DNA of 64,000 nt from an uncultured Sphingobium sp. (GTDB lineage: Bacteria; Pseudomonadota; Alphaproteobacteria; Sphingomonadales; Sphingomonadaceae). The DNA is taken from NCBI GenBank assembly GCA_946885845.1, contig CAMPHJ010000003.1, forward strand, positions 124,001 through 188,000. The letters run 5' to 3'. Below are positions 8,943 to 18,039 of the stretch, piece after piece. The notes under the pieces were generated by a model. The model was not told where the DNA came from. It saw only the letters and a list, made by a program, of their open reading frames with translations, and searched no databases. The stretch's first letter is position 1, and the number at the start of each line of letters is the position of its first letter. A program made the translations under genes and the position numbers.

Positions 8943-9647
8943 ATGAATGCAACCATCGCCCTTGTGGATGATGACAAGAATATCCTGACTTCCGTGTCCA
9001 TCGCGTTACAGACCGAAGGGTTCATGACGCGCCTTTACTCCGACCCGGAAGCGGCCCTGAAGGCGCTGGTGGAAAATCCGGCGGACCTTGCCGTGTTCGA
9101 TATCAAGATGCCGGGCATGGACGGGCTGGAACTGCTCCGGCGGCTGCGCGAAAAAAGCCAGATGCCCGTCATCTTCCTGACGTCAAAGGCGGATGAACTG
9201 GACGAGGCGCTTGGCCTTGCCATGGGCGCGGACGATTATATCTCCAAACCCTTTTCCCAACGCCTGCTGATCGCGCGCATCCGGGCGATCCTGCGCCGGG
9301 CGGAGGTCAGTCGCGCCACTGATTCCGCTGACGAGCCGGTGTCGGAACCGATCGTGCGGGGTCGGTTGGAAATGGACCCCGCCCGGCATCGGGTGAAGTG
9401 GCTGGGCCAGGATGTCACGCTGACCGTCACGGAATTTCTTATCCTCGAAACGCTGGCCACACGGCCCGGCGTGGTCAAGAACCGCAACCAGTTGATGGAT
9501 GCCGCTTATCAGGATGACGTCTATGTCGACGACCGGACCATCGACAGCCACATCAAGCGGCTCCGCCGCAAATTCCGCGAGGCCGATCCCGAATTCAATG
9601 CAATCGACACGCTCTATGGCGCCGGATACCGTTTCTCCGAAGAATGA
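8943..9647 (+). CDS. chvI: Two-component response regulator ChvI
   Basis: A 234-residue OmpR-family regulator. The receiver domain (residues 1-120) has the acidic pair DDD in [17 protein letters not shown], phospho-acceptor Asp in [17 protein letters not shown] and the lysine of ADDYISKPF. The C-terminal winged helix (about 135-232) ends with [19 protein letters not shown]. Followed by and overlapping chvG, its sensor kinase. In related bacteria ChvG/ChvI responds to acid and envelope stress and controls central metabolism and exopolysaccharide. The start is ATG 8943, since the upstream open frame has no family match. Confidence 0.95.
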   Translation: MNATIALVDDDKNILTSVSIALQTEGFMTRLYSDPEAALKALVENPADLAVFDIKMPGMDGLELLRRLREKSQMPVIFLTSKADELDEALGLAMGADDYISKPFSQRLLIARIRAILRRAEVSRATDSADEPVSEPIVRGRLEMDPARHRVKWLGQDVTLTVTEFLILETLATRPGVVKNRNQLMDAAYQDDVYVDDRTIDSHIKRLRRKFREADPEFNAIDTLYGAGYRFSEE

Positions 9648-11211
9648 CGCCGGGGGCGACGGGTTGCGCTGGTCCGGGCGGATCAGCCTCACACCGCGCA
9701 TCCTCGCCGTCAATGTCTTCGCCCTGGCGTTGCTGGGTGGCGGATTTTTCTATCTGGACAGCTATCGCACCCGGATTGTCGACTCCCGCCTTCAACAATC
9801 CGCGCGCGAGCTCAAGCTGCTTGCCCTGGGCCTGGAAAATGCTCCGGCCGACCGGCACAACGCGCTGGTCGCGGCCTATGCCCGCCAGACATCGGATCGC
9901 GTCCGCCGCTACGGCCCCGATGGCGCGCTGATCGCCGACAGCTTCACCATGGATGCGCCGCGCTATCGCCTGCGCCATCCAGAGGAAGAAGCGTGGAAAC
10001 GCCATGTGGCGCGCTTCCTCGACCGTGTCGTGGACCGGGTCGTGTCGGCGGACCGGCTACCCAGTTTCGAAGAACCTGCGGTCGATCGTGCGGATGCCTG
10101 GCCCGAACTGGTGCTGGCGCGCAAGACGGGCAAGCCCCAGGCGATGAACCGCTATGCGCCCGACCGCACCCTCGTGATTTCAGCGGCTGCGGGCGTGAAG
10201 GACGGCAGCAGCCTGCTCGCCACCGAAAACGCCCTCGATATTACCCGCACCGTCCGGGCCGAACGCTTGCGGCTGGGCATCGTGATTGCCGCCGCCCTGC
10301 TGGCGTCGGTGCTGCTGTCGCTGTTCCTCGCGCGGACCATCGTCCAGCCGCTTCAACGTCTGGCCCGCGCCGCCGTGCGCGTCAGGCTGGGCCGCGCGCG
10401 GGAGGTGACGGTGCCGCGCCTGCCTGAACGCCGCGATGAAATCGGCATGCTGGCGCGCGCCTTGTCTGACATGAGCCATGCACTGCGTCAGCGTATCGAC
10501 GCCACCGACGCCTTCGCCGCCGATGTCAGCCATGAACTCAAAAACCCCATCGCTTCGCTTCGATCGGCGCTGGACGCGCTGGACCGTGTCGATCGGCCGG
10601 ACCTGCGCGAACAGTTGATGGCAATCGCGCAGGATGACGTGCGCCGCCTCGACCGGCTGGTTACCGACATTGCCGAAGCATCGCGCATCGACGCGCAACT
10701 CTCCCGCACGCGCTTCGAACCGATCGACCTTGGTCTGCTGATCGAACGAATGGTCGTCGCCCGTGAAGCGCGCGGCGTCCCCCGCGGCATCCGCCTTGCC
10801 TTCGCCCGCCCGCGCAAGGATGTCGCCGTCGTACTGGGCGAAGAACAGCGGTTGATGCGCGTGCTCGACAATCTTATCGACAACGCCATCTCTTTTTCGC
10901 CCGACGACGGACTGGTGCAGATCGTGGCGACCGTGGCGGACAATGAAGTGCTGGTCAGCGTCGAGGATGAAGGTCCCGGCGTGCCAGAGGATCAGCGGGA
11001 ACATGTGTTCCGCCGCTTCCATAGCGTCCGGCCCGAAAGCGAAGCGTTCGGCAGGCATTCAGGCCTTGGCCTCGCCATCGCCCGCTCCATCGTGGAAGGG
11101 CATCAGGGCAAGATCGGCATCGCCGACCGGACCGACAATCAAAGCGGCGCCTGTTTCATCCTGCGGCTGCCGATGGGGGTGGAACGCGATCCCGGCATTG
11201 TATCGGAATAG
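9616..11211 (+). CDS. chvG: Sensor histidine kinase ChvG
   Basis: A membrane histidine kinase of about 531 residues. It has a transmembrane helix near residues 28-48, a periplasmic sensor region, a second helix near 215-240, a HAMP linker, the HisKA box [20 protein letters not shown] with the phosphorylated His, N-box [15 protein letters not shown], and ATP-lid motifs [20 protein letters not shown] and [19 protein letters not shown] 9616 overlaps chvI by 32 bases; a TTG at 9664 with a G-rich upstream sequence is an alternative. ChvG and ChvI should form the pair linking envelope state to the PTS genes just downstream. Confidence 0.93.
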   Translation: MAPDTVSPKNDAGGDGLRWSGRISLTPRILAVNVFALALLGGGFFYLDSYRTRIVDSRLQQSARELKLLALGLENAPADRHNALVAAYARQTSDRVRRYGPDGALIADSFTMDAPRYRLRHPEEEAWKRHVARFLDRVVDRVVSADRLPSFEEPAVDRADAWPELVLARKTGKPQAMNRYAPDRTLVISAAAGVKDGSSLLATENALDITRTVRAERLRLGIVIAAALLASVLLSLFLARTIVQPLQRLARAAVRVRLGRAREVTVPRLPERRDEIGMLARALSDMSHALRQRIDATDAFAADVSHELKNPIASLRSALDALDRVDRPDLREQLMAIAQDDVRRLDRLVTDIAEASRIDAQLSRTRFEPIDLGLLIERMVVAREARGVPRGIRLAFARPRKDVAVVLGEEQRLMRVLDNLIDNAISFSPDDGLVQIVATVADNEVLVSVEDEGPGVPEDQREHVFRRFHSVRPESEAFGRHSGLGLAIARSIVEGHQGKIGIADRTDNQSGACFILRLPMGVERDPGIVSE

Positions 11212-11298
11212 GACAGGGTGCAGGGTCGGGACGGTTCGCCCTTTGCCATCAAATCGATTCCCACCGCCGCCAACAGGGTCTATGAAGGGATGAGCGAT

Positions 11299-11733
11299 AT
11301 GACGCGGCAACACTCAACCGAAACCCTGCACGCAACCAGCGTAGCCATTGGCGGACGCGCCGTGCTGCTGTCCGGCCCCAGCGGGGCGGGCAAGTCCGAC
11401 CTCGGACTGCGCCTTATCGACCGGGGCGCCACCCTGATCAGCGACGATTATACCGTGGTCAAATGGGTCGATGGACGGTTGGAAGCCACCGCGCCTGAAA
11501 CCATCACCGGCATGATGGAAGTGCGCGGCCTGGGCGTCGTCGACATGCCCCGCGTCGATTTTGCGCGCATCGCCCTGATCGTCGATCTTTGCAACGACAT
11601 AGACCGCATGCCCGCCGACCCGGAAATGCGCTCGGTCGCTGGCGGCGATGTCCCCGTGGTCCGGCTGGCCGCGTTCGAAGCTTCCGCGCCGATCAAGGTC
11701 GAACTGGCGCTCAAGACCATAGGGCTTGCATGA
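11299..11733 (+). CDS. hprK: HPr kinase/phosphorylase, catalytic domain only
   Basis: A 144-residue protein with the P-loop LLSGPSGAGKSDLGLRLIDR, ISDDYTVVKW and the HprK signature EVRGLGVVDMPRVDFARI. HprK phosphorylates HPr on a serine. Gram-positive HprK has an extra N-terminal domain; the short kinase-only form is normal for alphaproteobacteria, so this is not a truncation. ATG 11299 is preferred because GAAGGG lies nine bases upstream (11290 is possible). The stop overlaps the rapZ start by four bases. The target is probably the HPr encoded three genes on. Confidence 0.93.
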   Translation: MTRQHSTETLHATSVAIGGRAVLLSGPSGAGKSDLGLRLIDRGATLISDDYTVVKWVDGRLEATAPETITGMMEVRGLGVVDMPRVDFARIALIVDLCNDIDRMPADPEMRSVAGGDVPVVRLAAFEASAPIKVELALKTIGLA

Positions 11734-12668
11734 ACGCACCTACGCCCAAGACTATCCTGCTGGTGTCCGGCTTGTCGGGCGCGGGCAAGACGACCGCGCT
11801 CAAGACGCTGGAGGATATGGGCTGGGAAGTCGTCGACAACCTGCCCCTGCTGTTGCTGGAACGACTGCTCGATACCCCCGTCCCCGCTGGTCATGAAAAT
11901 CTTGACGACCGGCCGCTCGCCATCGGCATCGACGCGCGCACCCGCGGGTTCAACGCCAACGCCATCGTTCAACGAATCAAGGCGCTGCGGTCGCGGCACG
12001 GCCATGACATCGAAACGCTGTTCCTCGACTGTTCGGACATGGAACTGGAACGCCGCTTTGCAGAAACGCGCCGCCGTCATCCGCTCGCGTCCGACCGGCC
12101 AGCAGCGCACGGACTTGCCCGCGAACGGGAACTGACCGAACCGATCCGCCGCTGGGCCACCCATGTCATCGACACGACCAGCCTCAGCAGCAACGGGTTG
12201 CAGCAGGAAATCCGCAACCGCTTTTCCCGCGAGGGCCTGTCAGCCCCGGTACTGACGATCCTGTCTTTCGGCTTTTCGCGGGGCGTGCCGCTCAACGCCG
12301 ACCTGATGTTCGACATGCGCTTCCTGCGCAATCCGCACTGGGACGATGAATTGCGCCCACGAACCGGACTGGACCCGGAAGTGTCGGCCTATATCGCGGA
12401 AGATCCGGCCTATGAAGAATCGGTCGACCGTATCGAACAACTGCTGGCGATGCTGCTGCCGCGCTATGCGGACAGCGGAAAAAGCTATGTCACCATCGCC
12501 TTTGGCTGCACCGGCGGACGGCACCGTTCGGTGCATGTTGCCGAACGCGTCGCCAAATACTTGCAACAGGCGGGCTTTTCGCCCACGGTCTCGCACCGCA
12601 ATATGGAATCAGCGCCCCAGGATGCCCTGGAGAAGCGCCGACCGGGAGGCCCGAAAGCTCAATCATGA
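11730..12668 (+). CDS. rapZ: RNase adapter protein RapZ (YvcJ family nucleotide-binding protein)
   Basis: A 312-residue protein with N-terminal Walker A LVSGLSGAGKTTALKTLEDM, MGWEVVDNLP, DCSDMELERRFAETRRRHPL, and the conserved C-terminal domain with LSFGFSRGVPLNADLMFDMR, LRNPHWDDELRPRTGLD and FGCTGGRHRSVHVAER. In Escherichia coli RapZ directs RNase E to the sRNA GlmZ and so controls glucosamine-6-phosphate synthase; in alphaproteobacteria its target is less clear. Its place between HprK and EIIA ties it to PTS regulation. ATG overlaps the hprK stop (ATGA). Confidence 0.94.
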   Translation: MNAPTPKTILLVSGLSGAGKTTALKTLEDMGWEVVDNLPLLLLERLLDTPVPAGHENLDDRPLAIGIDARTRGFNANAIVQRIKALRSRHGHDIETLFLDCSDMELERRFAETRRRHPLASDRPAAHGLARERELTEPIRRWATHVIDTTSLSSNGLQQEIRNRFSREGLSAPVLTILSFGFSRGVPLNADLMFDMRFLRNPHWDDELRPRTGLDPEVSAYIAEDPAYEESVDRIEQLLAMLLPRYADSGKSYVTIAFGCTGGRHRSVHVAERVAKYLQQAGFSPTVSHRNMESAPQDALEKRRPGGPKAQS

Positions 12669-12690
12669 AACAGGTGGGCCGCGTAAGTAG

Positions 12691-13095
12691 ATGATTGGAC
12701 TTGTACTCGTCACCCATGGAGAGCTGGCGACGGAATTCGTCGTCGCAATGGAACATGTGGTCGGCCCTCAGCAGCAGATCGCGACCATCTGCATCGGCCC
12801 GGAAGATGACATGGAAGTGCGCCGCGCCGACATCGCGGCAGCGGTCGAGCGCGTGAACGATGGCGCGGGCGTCATCCTGCTCACCGATCTGTTCGGCGGC
12901 ACGCCATCCAACCTCGCCATTTCCCTGCTGAAGGCGGGCGAGATCGAAGTGATCGCGGGCATCAACCTGCCGATGCTCATCCGCCTGGAAAGCGCGCGCA
13001 AGGTCATGGACGTGCGCCAGGCCGTCGCCGCCGCGCGCGAAGCCGGGCAGAAATATATCAGCGTCGCATCGGAACTGTTGGGCAGCACTACATGA
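12691..13095 (+). CDS. PTS EIIA component, mannose/fructose family
   Basis: A 134-residue EIIA-Man-type protein. It starts MIGLVLVTHGELATEFV, where the His of THGE is the phosphorylation site, and contains GVILLTDLFGGTPSNLAIS and the INLPMLIRL strand. No EIIB, EIIC or EIID genes are nearby, so it is probably regulatory rather than sugar-transporting, receiving phosphate from HPr. The stop overlaps the HPr start by four bases, implying coupled translation. Confidence 0.93.
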   Translation: MIGLVLVTHGELATEFVVAMEHVVGPQQQIATICIGPEDDMEVRRADIAAAVERVNDGAGVILLTDLFGGTPSNLAISLLKAGEIEVIAGINLPMLIRLESARKVMDVRQAVAAAREAGQKYISVASELLGSTT

Positions 13096-13364
13096 GCGAA
13101 ATCAGCCAGGAAGTCCTGATCAGCAACAAGCGAGGCCTCCATGCCCGCGCCAGCGCCAAATTCGTTACCCTCGCCAGCGGCCTGCCCGCCCAGATCACCG
13201 TCCGCAAGGATGGCAGCGAAGTGACCGGCACGTCGATCATGGGCCTGATGATGCTCGGCGCGGCGCTCGGCGATTCCATCATCATCAGCGCAACCGGCCC
13301 CGATGCGGAAAATTCACTCGGCAAGCTGGTGTCTTTGGTCGAACAGAAATTCGGCGAAGAATAG
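13092..13364 (+). CDS. ptsH: Phosphocarrier protein HPr
   Basis: A 90-residue HPr with the active-site histidine in NKRGLHARASAKFVTLAS (His17) and a serine region GTSIMGLMMLGAALGDSI matching the site phosphorylated by HprK. It carries phosphate from enzyme I to EIIA. Enzyme I is not in the window. Together with hprK, rapZ and EIIA it makes a regulatory phosphorelay next to ChvG/ChvI. Confidence 0.95.
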   Translation: MSEISQEVLISNKRGLHARASAKFVTLASGLPAQITVRKDGSEVTGTSIMGLMMLGAALGDSIIISATGPDAENSLGKLVSLVEQKFGEE

Positions 13365-13428
13365 CTCTTCCTCGCCCCGTCGCGGCCCGATAGAGAGGCG
13401 CGTCGTCCCCAGGAGGAAAGCAGGCGTA

Positions 13429-14232
13429 GTGGCACGCGAAATCACCGGATTTTCCAACCCGCTGGTGAAGCGTGTCCGGTCCTTGCGGGAAAAGAAATTC
13501 CGCAAGGCCGAAGGACTCTTCCTTGCCGAAGGACTCCGCATCCTCACCGAAGCGCGCGAAGAAGGCGTGCTGCCGGAAATGCTGTTCCATGCCGGATCAA
13601 CTCATCCCCTCGCCATCGATCTAATCATGGCAATGGAGGCGGCGGGCGGCGACGTCATCGAAACCACCCCCGACATCCTCTCCAAAATCTCTGGCAAGGA
13701 TAATGCGCAGGCGGTTGTCGGCGTCTACCGCGACCGGCTCACCCCCTTGGCCAGGCTCGACCGCAGCACGTCCGATATCTGGATCGTCGCCCAATCGCTG
13801 CGCGATCCCGGAAACCTCGGCACCATATTGCGCACTGGCGACGCGGTCGGCGCTGGCGGCCTCATCCTGATCGACGATTGCGTCGACCCCTTTTCCGTCG
13901 AGTCCGTTCGCGCATCCATGGGCGCGCTGTTTACTCAATCCATCACCCAGGCGCGCTGGGGCGAATTCATGCACTGGCTGCGCGAAGGCCCCGGCGAACT
14001 GATCGGCACCAGCCTGAACGCGACCCAGGACTATCAGGAACCGCGCTATGCCAGCCCATCCTTCCTGCTGGTCGGCAACGAAGCGCAGGGCCTACCCGAA
14101 TCGTATGAGGCGGAATGCGACCAGCTCGTAAAAATGCCGATGCTGGGCAAGGCCGACAGCCTCAACGCAGCCGTCGCCTGCGCGGTAATGGCCTATGAAT
14201 TGCTGAACCAGAAACGATCGAAGAAGACTTAG
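13429..14232 (+). CDS. TrmH/SpoU-family RNA 2'-O-methyltransferase
   Basis: A 267-residue SPOUT methyltransferase. The N-terminal substrate-binding part has ITGFSNPLVKRVRSLREKKF and LAEGLRILTEA. The C-terminal knot domain has the three SpoU motifs: WIVAQSLRDPGNLGTILRTG, LLVGNEAQGLPES and MPMLGKADSLNAAVACAVMA. Likely a 23S rRNA Gm methyltransferase, though rRNA and tRNA targets cannot be separated by motif alone. GTG 13429 is chosen; AGGAGG lies about 12 bases upstream, slightly far. The open frame extends back into ptsH but without homology. Confidence 0.88.
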   Translation: MAREITGFSNPLVKRVRSLREKKFRKAEGLFLAEGLRILTEAREEGVLPEMLFHAGSTHPLAIDLIMAMEAAGGDVIETTPDILSKISGKDNAQAVVGVYRDRLTPLARLDRSTSDIWIVAQSLRDPGNLGTILRTGDAVGAGGLILIDDCVDPFSVESVRASMGALFTQSITQARWGEFMHWLREGPGELIGTSLNATQDYQEPRYASPSFLLVGNEAQGLPESYEAECDQLVKMPMLGKADSLNAAVACAVMAYELLNQKRSKKT

Positions 14233-14255
14233 ACATGGCAAGGGGCGGGGAAGAC

Positions 14256-15524
14256 ATGGCTGCGGACGGAATCGGCGCGATGCTGCGGCATAAACGCGTG
14301 CTGGCGGCCAGCCTGATCGGCACAGCGGTCGAATTCTACGATTTCTATATCTATGCGACCGCCGCCAGCCTGGTGTTCGGGCCGCTCTTCTTCCCTGCAT
14401 CCTCCCCTTCGGCCCAGCTGATGGCGGCCTATGGCAGCCTCGCCCTCGCCTTTTTCGCGCGTCCGCTGGGCGCGGCGGTGTTTGGCCATTATGGCGACCG
14501 CATCGGACGCAAGGCGACGCTGGTCACCTCGCTCATGCTGATGGGTGGGTGCACGCTCGCCATCGGTTTCCTGCCGACCTATCAATCGATCGGCTGGTGG
14601 GCGCCGCTGATCCTGTGCATCCTGCGTTTCGGCCAGGGGTTAGGCCTTGGCGGAGAATGGGGCGGCGCGGCGCTGCTGGCGGTGGAAAATGCCCCGCCCG
14701 GATGGCACGCCCGCTTCGGCATGTTTCCGCAACTGGGCGCGCCGGTCGGCTTCATCGCCGCCAACGGCCTCTTCCTCATCCTGGGCATGTTCCTGACGGA
14801 GGAGGATTTCTTCGCATGGGGCTGGCGCCTCCCCTTCCTGGGCAGCGCGGTGCTGGTCTTCCTGGGCTTGTGGGTGCGGCTAAAGCTCACCGAAACGCCT
14901 GAATTCGCGGCCGCCCAGGCCGAAGCGCCACCGCCCGCACTGCCGCTCGCCACGCTGCTGTCGCAACATCTGGGCGCGGCGGTCGCGGGCACCTTCGCCG
15001 TCGTAGCCTGTTTCGCCGTCTACTATATCGCAACGGCCTTCGCGCTTGGCTACGGCACCACGACGCTGAAGATCGATCGTGAAGTCTTCCTTGCGATCCA
15101 GCTGGGCGCGATCATGTTCATGGCGCTCAGTATCGTCATCGCGGGCTGGTGGGCGGACAAGACCACCCCCACGCGGGTCCTTGCAGCGGGCTGCATCGGC
15201 ACGGTGCTGATGGGCATCATTTTCGGCCCCGCCATAGGCACCGGACAATTGCTGCCGATCTTCCTGATCCTCAGCCTGGCCCTGTTCCTGATGGGCTTCG
15301 TCTATGGCCCGCTCGGCGCCTACCTCCCCCATCTTTTCCCCGTACAGCTGCGCTACACGGGCGCATCCTTCAGCTTCAACTTGGGCGGCATCATCGGCGG
15401 CGCGCTCGCTCCGATCGTCGCGACCTGGCTGATCCAGGTGCAGGGGGTCGGGCTGGTCGGCCTCTACATGTCGGTCGCCGCGGCGATCAGCCTGATCGGG
15501 CTGTGGTTCACCAGTCGACAGTAG
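14256..15524 (+). CDS. MFS transporter, metabolite:H+ symporter (MHS) type
   Basis: A 422-residue protein with about 12 hydrophobic helices. MHS-family marks are GTAVEFYDFYIYATAASLVF in helix 1, GHYGDRIGRKATLV between helices 2 and 3, and GLGLGGEWGGAALLAVENAP. It probably takes up an organic acid or similar metabolite by proton symport; the substrate cannot be inferred. The ATG at 14256 is preferred over 14235 because a GGGG tract sits six bases upstream. It follows the RNA methyltransferase by 23 bases and is followed by a family A repeat. Confidence 0.88.
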   Translation: MAADGIGAMLRHKRVLAASLIGTAVEFYDFYIYATAASLVFGPLFFPASSPSAQLMAAYGSLALAFFARPLGAAVFGHYGDRIGRKATLVTSLMLMGGCTLAIGFLPTYQSIGWWAPLILCILRFGQGLGLGGEWGGAALLAVENAPPGWHARFGMFPQLGAPVGFIAANGLFLILGMFLTEEDFFAWGWRLPFLGSAVLVFLGLWVRLKLTETPEFAAAQAEAPPPALPLATLLSQHLGAAVAGTFAVVACFAVYYIATAFALGYGTTTLKIDREVFLAIQLGAIMFMALSIVIAGWWADKTTPTRVLAAGCIGTVLMGIIFGPAIGTGQLLPIFLILSLALFLMGFVYGPLGAYLPHLFPVQLRYTGASFSFNLGGIIGGALAPIVATWLIQVQGVGLVGLYMSVAAAISLIGLWFTSRQ

Positions 15525-15536
15525 CGCGTAAGGTTC

Positions 15537-15663
15537 CCCCTCCCTTCCGAGGGAGGGGTTAGGGGTGGGTGCGAGCGCCAGCGAGCCCGCACTTATCCGG
15601 GCAGGCGTAGACTCCGCTCACGCGGCAACCCACCCCCCCTGCCACTCCCTTGGAAGGGAGGGG
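15537..15663. repeat. Compound palindromic repeat, family A, copy 2
   Basis: Same structure as 238-361. An outer hairpin arm CCCCTCCCTTCCGAGGGAGG is followed by GGTTAGGGGTGGGTGCGAGC; about 60 bases later comes the inverted arm ending TTGGAAGGGAGGGG. The GGTGGGTGCGAGCG edge is shared with copy 1, so the homology goes beyond the hairpin. It lies between the convergent MFS and rplS genes. Confidence 0.85.
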
Positions 15664-15680
15664 AGTAACAGCGCCTCAAA

Positions 15681-15722
15681 CAGAAAAAGGGCGGCATCCC
15701 CAAGGAACGCCGCCCTTTTCTG
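15681..15722 (-). terminator. Rho-independent terminator of the trmD-rplS transcript
   Basis: A stem GAAAAGGGCGGC/GCCGCCCTTTTTC with a loop of about 13 bases and a T run on the minus strand lies 26 bases after the rplS stop. The A/T symmetry makes it potentially bidirectional, so it could also stop transcripts from the MFS gene. Confidence 0.8.
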
Positions 15723-15748
15723 TCTCAGCCATCAGGCCGCAAGGATAA

Positions 15749-16117
15749 TCAATCCTCGGTGCGGACGTCGCGGCGCTCGGCGATACGAGCGCGCTTGCCG
15801 GTACGGCCACGCAGATAGTAGAGCTTCGCACGACGCACGACGCCACGGCGGACGACGGTGATCGAATCGAGATTCGGCGAGTAAAGCGGGAAGACGCGCT
15901 CCACGCCTTCACCGAACGAAATCTTGCGCACGGTAAAGTTGCTGCCCATGCCCTTGTTCGAACGGGCGATGCAGACGCCTTCATAATTCTGGACGCGGCT
16001 ACGTTCGCCTTCGATGACCTTCACGCCGACGCGCAGCGTATCACCGGGACGGAATTCGGGAATGTCCTTGGCGAGGGCCGCGATGTTTTCGGCCTCGATC
16101 TGCTGGATCAAGTTCAT
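15749..16117 (-). CDS. rplS: 50S ribosomal protein bL19
   Basis: A 122-residue ribosomal protein starting [20 protein letters not shown], with [33 protein letters not shown] and [17 protein letters not shown]. It sits at the 30S-50S interface of the large subunit. It is the last gene of the rpsP-rimM-trmD-rplS translation operon and is followed by a strong terminator. Ten bases separate it from trmD. Confidence 0.98.
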   Translation of the reverse strand: MNLIQQIEAENIAALAKDIPEFRPGDTLRVGVKVIEGERSRVQNYEGVCIARSNKGMGSNFTVRKISFGEGVERVFPLYSPNLDSITVVRRGVVRRAKLYYLRGRTGKRARIAERRDVRTED

Positions 16118-16127
16118 TACTCAAGTC

Positions 16128-16859
16128 CTACTTTTCGCGTTGCGCACCAGAGGGCGACTGGTCCCGAACGCCGATATGACGTTCCCAAAGGTCCGGCCGC
16201 CTTAGCCGTGTATCTTCTTCCGCCCTTTGTTTCCGCCAGGCGGCGATTTTCGCATGATCCCCCGATCGCAACACTTCAGGGATCGCGCGCCCTTCCCACA
16301 AAGCGGGCCGGGTATAGTGCGGATATTCGAGAAGGCCGCTTTCGAAGCTTTCTTCATCCCCACTGGAAGCCGCGCCCATTACTCCGGGAAGCAGCCGAAT
16401 GCAAGCGTCCAGCAGCATCAGCGCGCCCATCTCTCCACCGGAAAGAATGATGTCGCCCATGCTGATCTGCTCGACCGGACGAGCGTCAAAAATCCGTTCG
16501 TCGAAACCTTCGAAACGCCCGCACAAAATCGTTGCGCCCGGCCCCGCCGCCAGTTCCCGCACGCGCGCCTGCGTAATCGGCTTGCCACGCGGCGTCATCG
16601 CGATCACCGGCAGGTCCGGTCGCCTGTCCAGCGCATGATCGATGGCGAGGCCCAGGATGTCGGCGCGCAACACCATGCCAGCGCCCCCGCCCGCAGGCGT
16701 GTCATCCACCGTCCGATGCTTGTCGGTGGCAAAGTCGCGGATGTGCACAGGCTCACACGCCCACTTCCCCTCCGCCATCGCCCGCCCTGCCAGGGATAGA
16801 CCCAGCGGCCCCGGAAAGATTTCGGGATACAGGGTCAGTATCTGTGCGTGAAAGGCCAT
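16128..16859 (-). CDS. trmD: tRNA (guanine37-N1)-methyltransferase TrmD
   Basis: A 243-residue SPOUT-class enzyme that makes m1G37 next to the anticodon, preventing +1 frameshifts. Motifs include [61 protein letters not shown] (the SAM-binding trefoil knot) and [20 protein letters not shown]. Normal family length. Located between rimM and rplS, with a family B repeat separating it from rimM. Confidence 0.97.
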   Translation of the reverse strand: MAFHAQILTLYPEIFPGPLGLSLAGRAMAEGKWACEPVHIRDFATDKHRTVDDTPAGGGAGMVLRADILGLAIDHALDRRPDLPVIAMTPRGKPITQARVRELAAGPGATILCGRFEGFDERIFDARPVEQISMGDIILSGGEMGALMLLDACIRLLPGVMGAASSGDEESFESGLLEYPHYTRPALWEGRAIPEVLRSGDHAKIAAWRKQRAEEDTRLRRPDLWERHIGVRDQSPSGAQREK

Positions 16860-16898
16860 AGGTTGAGCGCCACAATCCAGTCATGCTCTACACATCAA

Positions 16899-16964
16899 GT
16901 GTTCCTGCGAAGGCAGGAACCCAGTTCAGACGGCAGGACTGGGCTCCTGCGTCCGCAGGAACAC
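16899..16964. repeat. Dispersed palindromic repeat, family B, copy 2 (inside an operon)
   Basis: Left arm GTGTTCCTGCGAAGGCAGGA and inverted right arm CTGGGCTCCTGCGTCCGCAG plus GAACAC around a short spacer. It lies between rimM and trmD, genes that normally share one transcript, so the mRNA would carry a hairpin here that might tune the dose of the downstream genes. Confidence 0.82.
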
Positions 16965-16990
16965 AAAAGCGCCGCGTTCGGCAAAACTCT

Positions 16991-17485
16991 TCAAACAGCA
17001 AACGCCGCCTCGATCACCGCCCGATCATCCGTGATCGTCACCGCATGCATAGGCGCCATGAAGCGCTTGGGCTTCTTGCCATCCTCTGCCGGTCGCTCCA
17101 CCTCAATGATATCGCCCGCACCGAAATTCTCGACCGCGACGATATTGCCCAGCACCTCACCATCGCTGGAAAAACAGGGCAATCCGATCAGGTCGGCATG
17201 ATAATATTCGCCCTCACCCAAGGGAGGCAGGGCGGAACGCGGCACGGTAAGTTCAGTGCCGCGCAACGCCTCCGCCTGGGTGCGATCACCGACCTCGGCG
17301 AACCGGGCAACCGCGCCGCTGGGGCCAGGACGCACTGACTTCAACGTCAGGGTGCGCCCCGCGACGTCGAAGCCATTGTAGGATTTAAGGGCTTCAACCC
17401 CCTCTCCAAACAGCTTCAGACGCACTTCGCCCGCCACCCCGTGCGCGCCGATGATAACGGCCAGAGTGACGGGCTTGTCGGTCAA
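16991..17485 (-). CDS. rimM: Ribosome maturation factor RimM
   Basis: A 164-residue 30S-assembly factor that binds uS19. It starts VTLAVIIGAHGVAGEVRLKL, and the N-terminal beta-barrel is followed by a PRC-barrel domain with LGEGEYYHADLIGLPCFS and GNIVAVENFGAGDIIEVERP. The start appears to be TTG at 17485, five bases after the rpsP stop, with GAAGG inside the rpsP end serving as ribosome-binding site, which suggests translational coupling. Confidence 0.94.
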   Translation of the reverse strand: MTDKPVTLAVIIGAHGVAGEVRLKLFGEGVEALKSYNGFDVAGRTLTLKSVRPGPSGAVARFAEVGDRTQAEALRGTELTVPRSALPPLGEGEYYHADLIGLPCFSSDGEVLGNIVAVENFGAGDIIEVERPAEDGKKPKRFMAPMHAVTITDDRAVIEAAFAV

Positions 17486-17490
17486 GGGGT

Positions 17491-17967
17491 TCAGCCTTCA
17501 GCCTGCTCTTCAGCAGCGGCTTCGGGTGCCGCTTCCTCAGGGGCAGCTTCTGCGGCAGCCGGTTCTTCGGCCGGAGCGGCAGCAGCTTCTGCTTCCGCAG
17601 CCTTGGCGGCTTCGGCAGCTTCAGCGGCCTCGGCAGCCTTGGTCGCGCGATCTTCGGCGCGATCCTTGGCCTTTTGACCCGGCTCAGCCTTGTTCGGGTT
17701 GTTGCGGGCAGCGCGTTCCTTCACGCCAGCAGCGTCCAGGAAGCGGGCGACGCGGTCGGTCGGCTGCGCGCCAGCGGCAACCCAATGCTTCGCACGCTCG
17801 ACGTCCAGAACGACGCGCTTCTCGTCGCCCTTGGGCAGGACGGGATTGTAGCTGCCGATACGCTCGATGAACTTGCCATCACGCGGGGCGCGGCTGTCGG
17901 CGACAACGATACGATAATAAGGACGCTTCTTGGAACCGCCGCGCGAAAGACGAATGGACGTTGCCAT
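17491..17967 (-). CDS. rpsP: 30S ribosomal protein bS16 with long Ala/Glu-rich C-terminal tail
   Basis: The first 80-85 residues are canonical bS16 ([54 protein letters not shown]). A roughly 70-residue extension, first charged and then almost entirely Ala, Glu and Pro, brings the total to 158 residues, nearly twice the usual 80-90. The tail is low-complexity and probably disordered or helical. Such tails are known in some alphaproteobacterial S16 proteins. It is the first gene of the rpsP-rimM-trmD-rplS operon. Confidence 0.97.
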   Translation of the reverse strand: MATSIRLSRGGSKKRPYYRIVVADSRAPRDGKFIERIGSYNPVLPKGDEKRVVLDVERAKHWVAAGAQPTDRVARFLDAAGVKERAARNNPNKAEPGQKAKDRAEDRATKAAEAAEAAEAAKAAEAEAAAAPAEEPAAAEAAPEEAAPEAAAEEQAEG

Positions 17968-18009
17968 GGGTATTTTGACCTTTCTGACTTAACTTAATTA
18001 TCTTCAACT

Positions 18010-18035
18010 CGTCATCCCAGCCAAGGCTGGGATAA
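18010..18035. repeat. Single family C hairpin between ffh and rpsP
   Basis: CGTCATCCCAGCCAAGGCTG followed by GGATAA forms a compact hairpin that matches one arm of the family C repeats. It sits five bases from the ffh stop, so it may act in the ffh 3' end or in attenuation before rpsP. Confidence 0.65.
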
Positions 18036-18039
18036 CCGG

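Noticed and set aside
11299..11733. Truncated or decayed hprK
   Set aside because: The kinase-domain-only length is normal for alphaproteobacterial HprK, and all motifs are intact.
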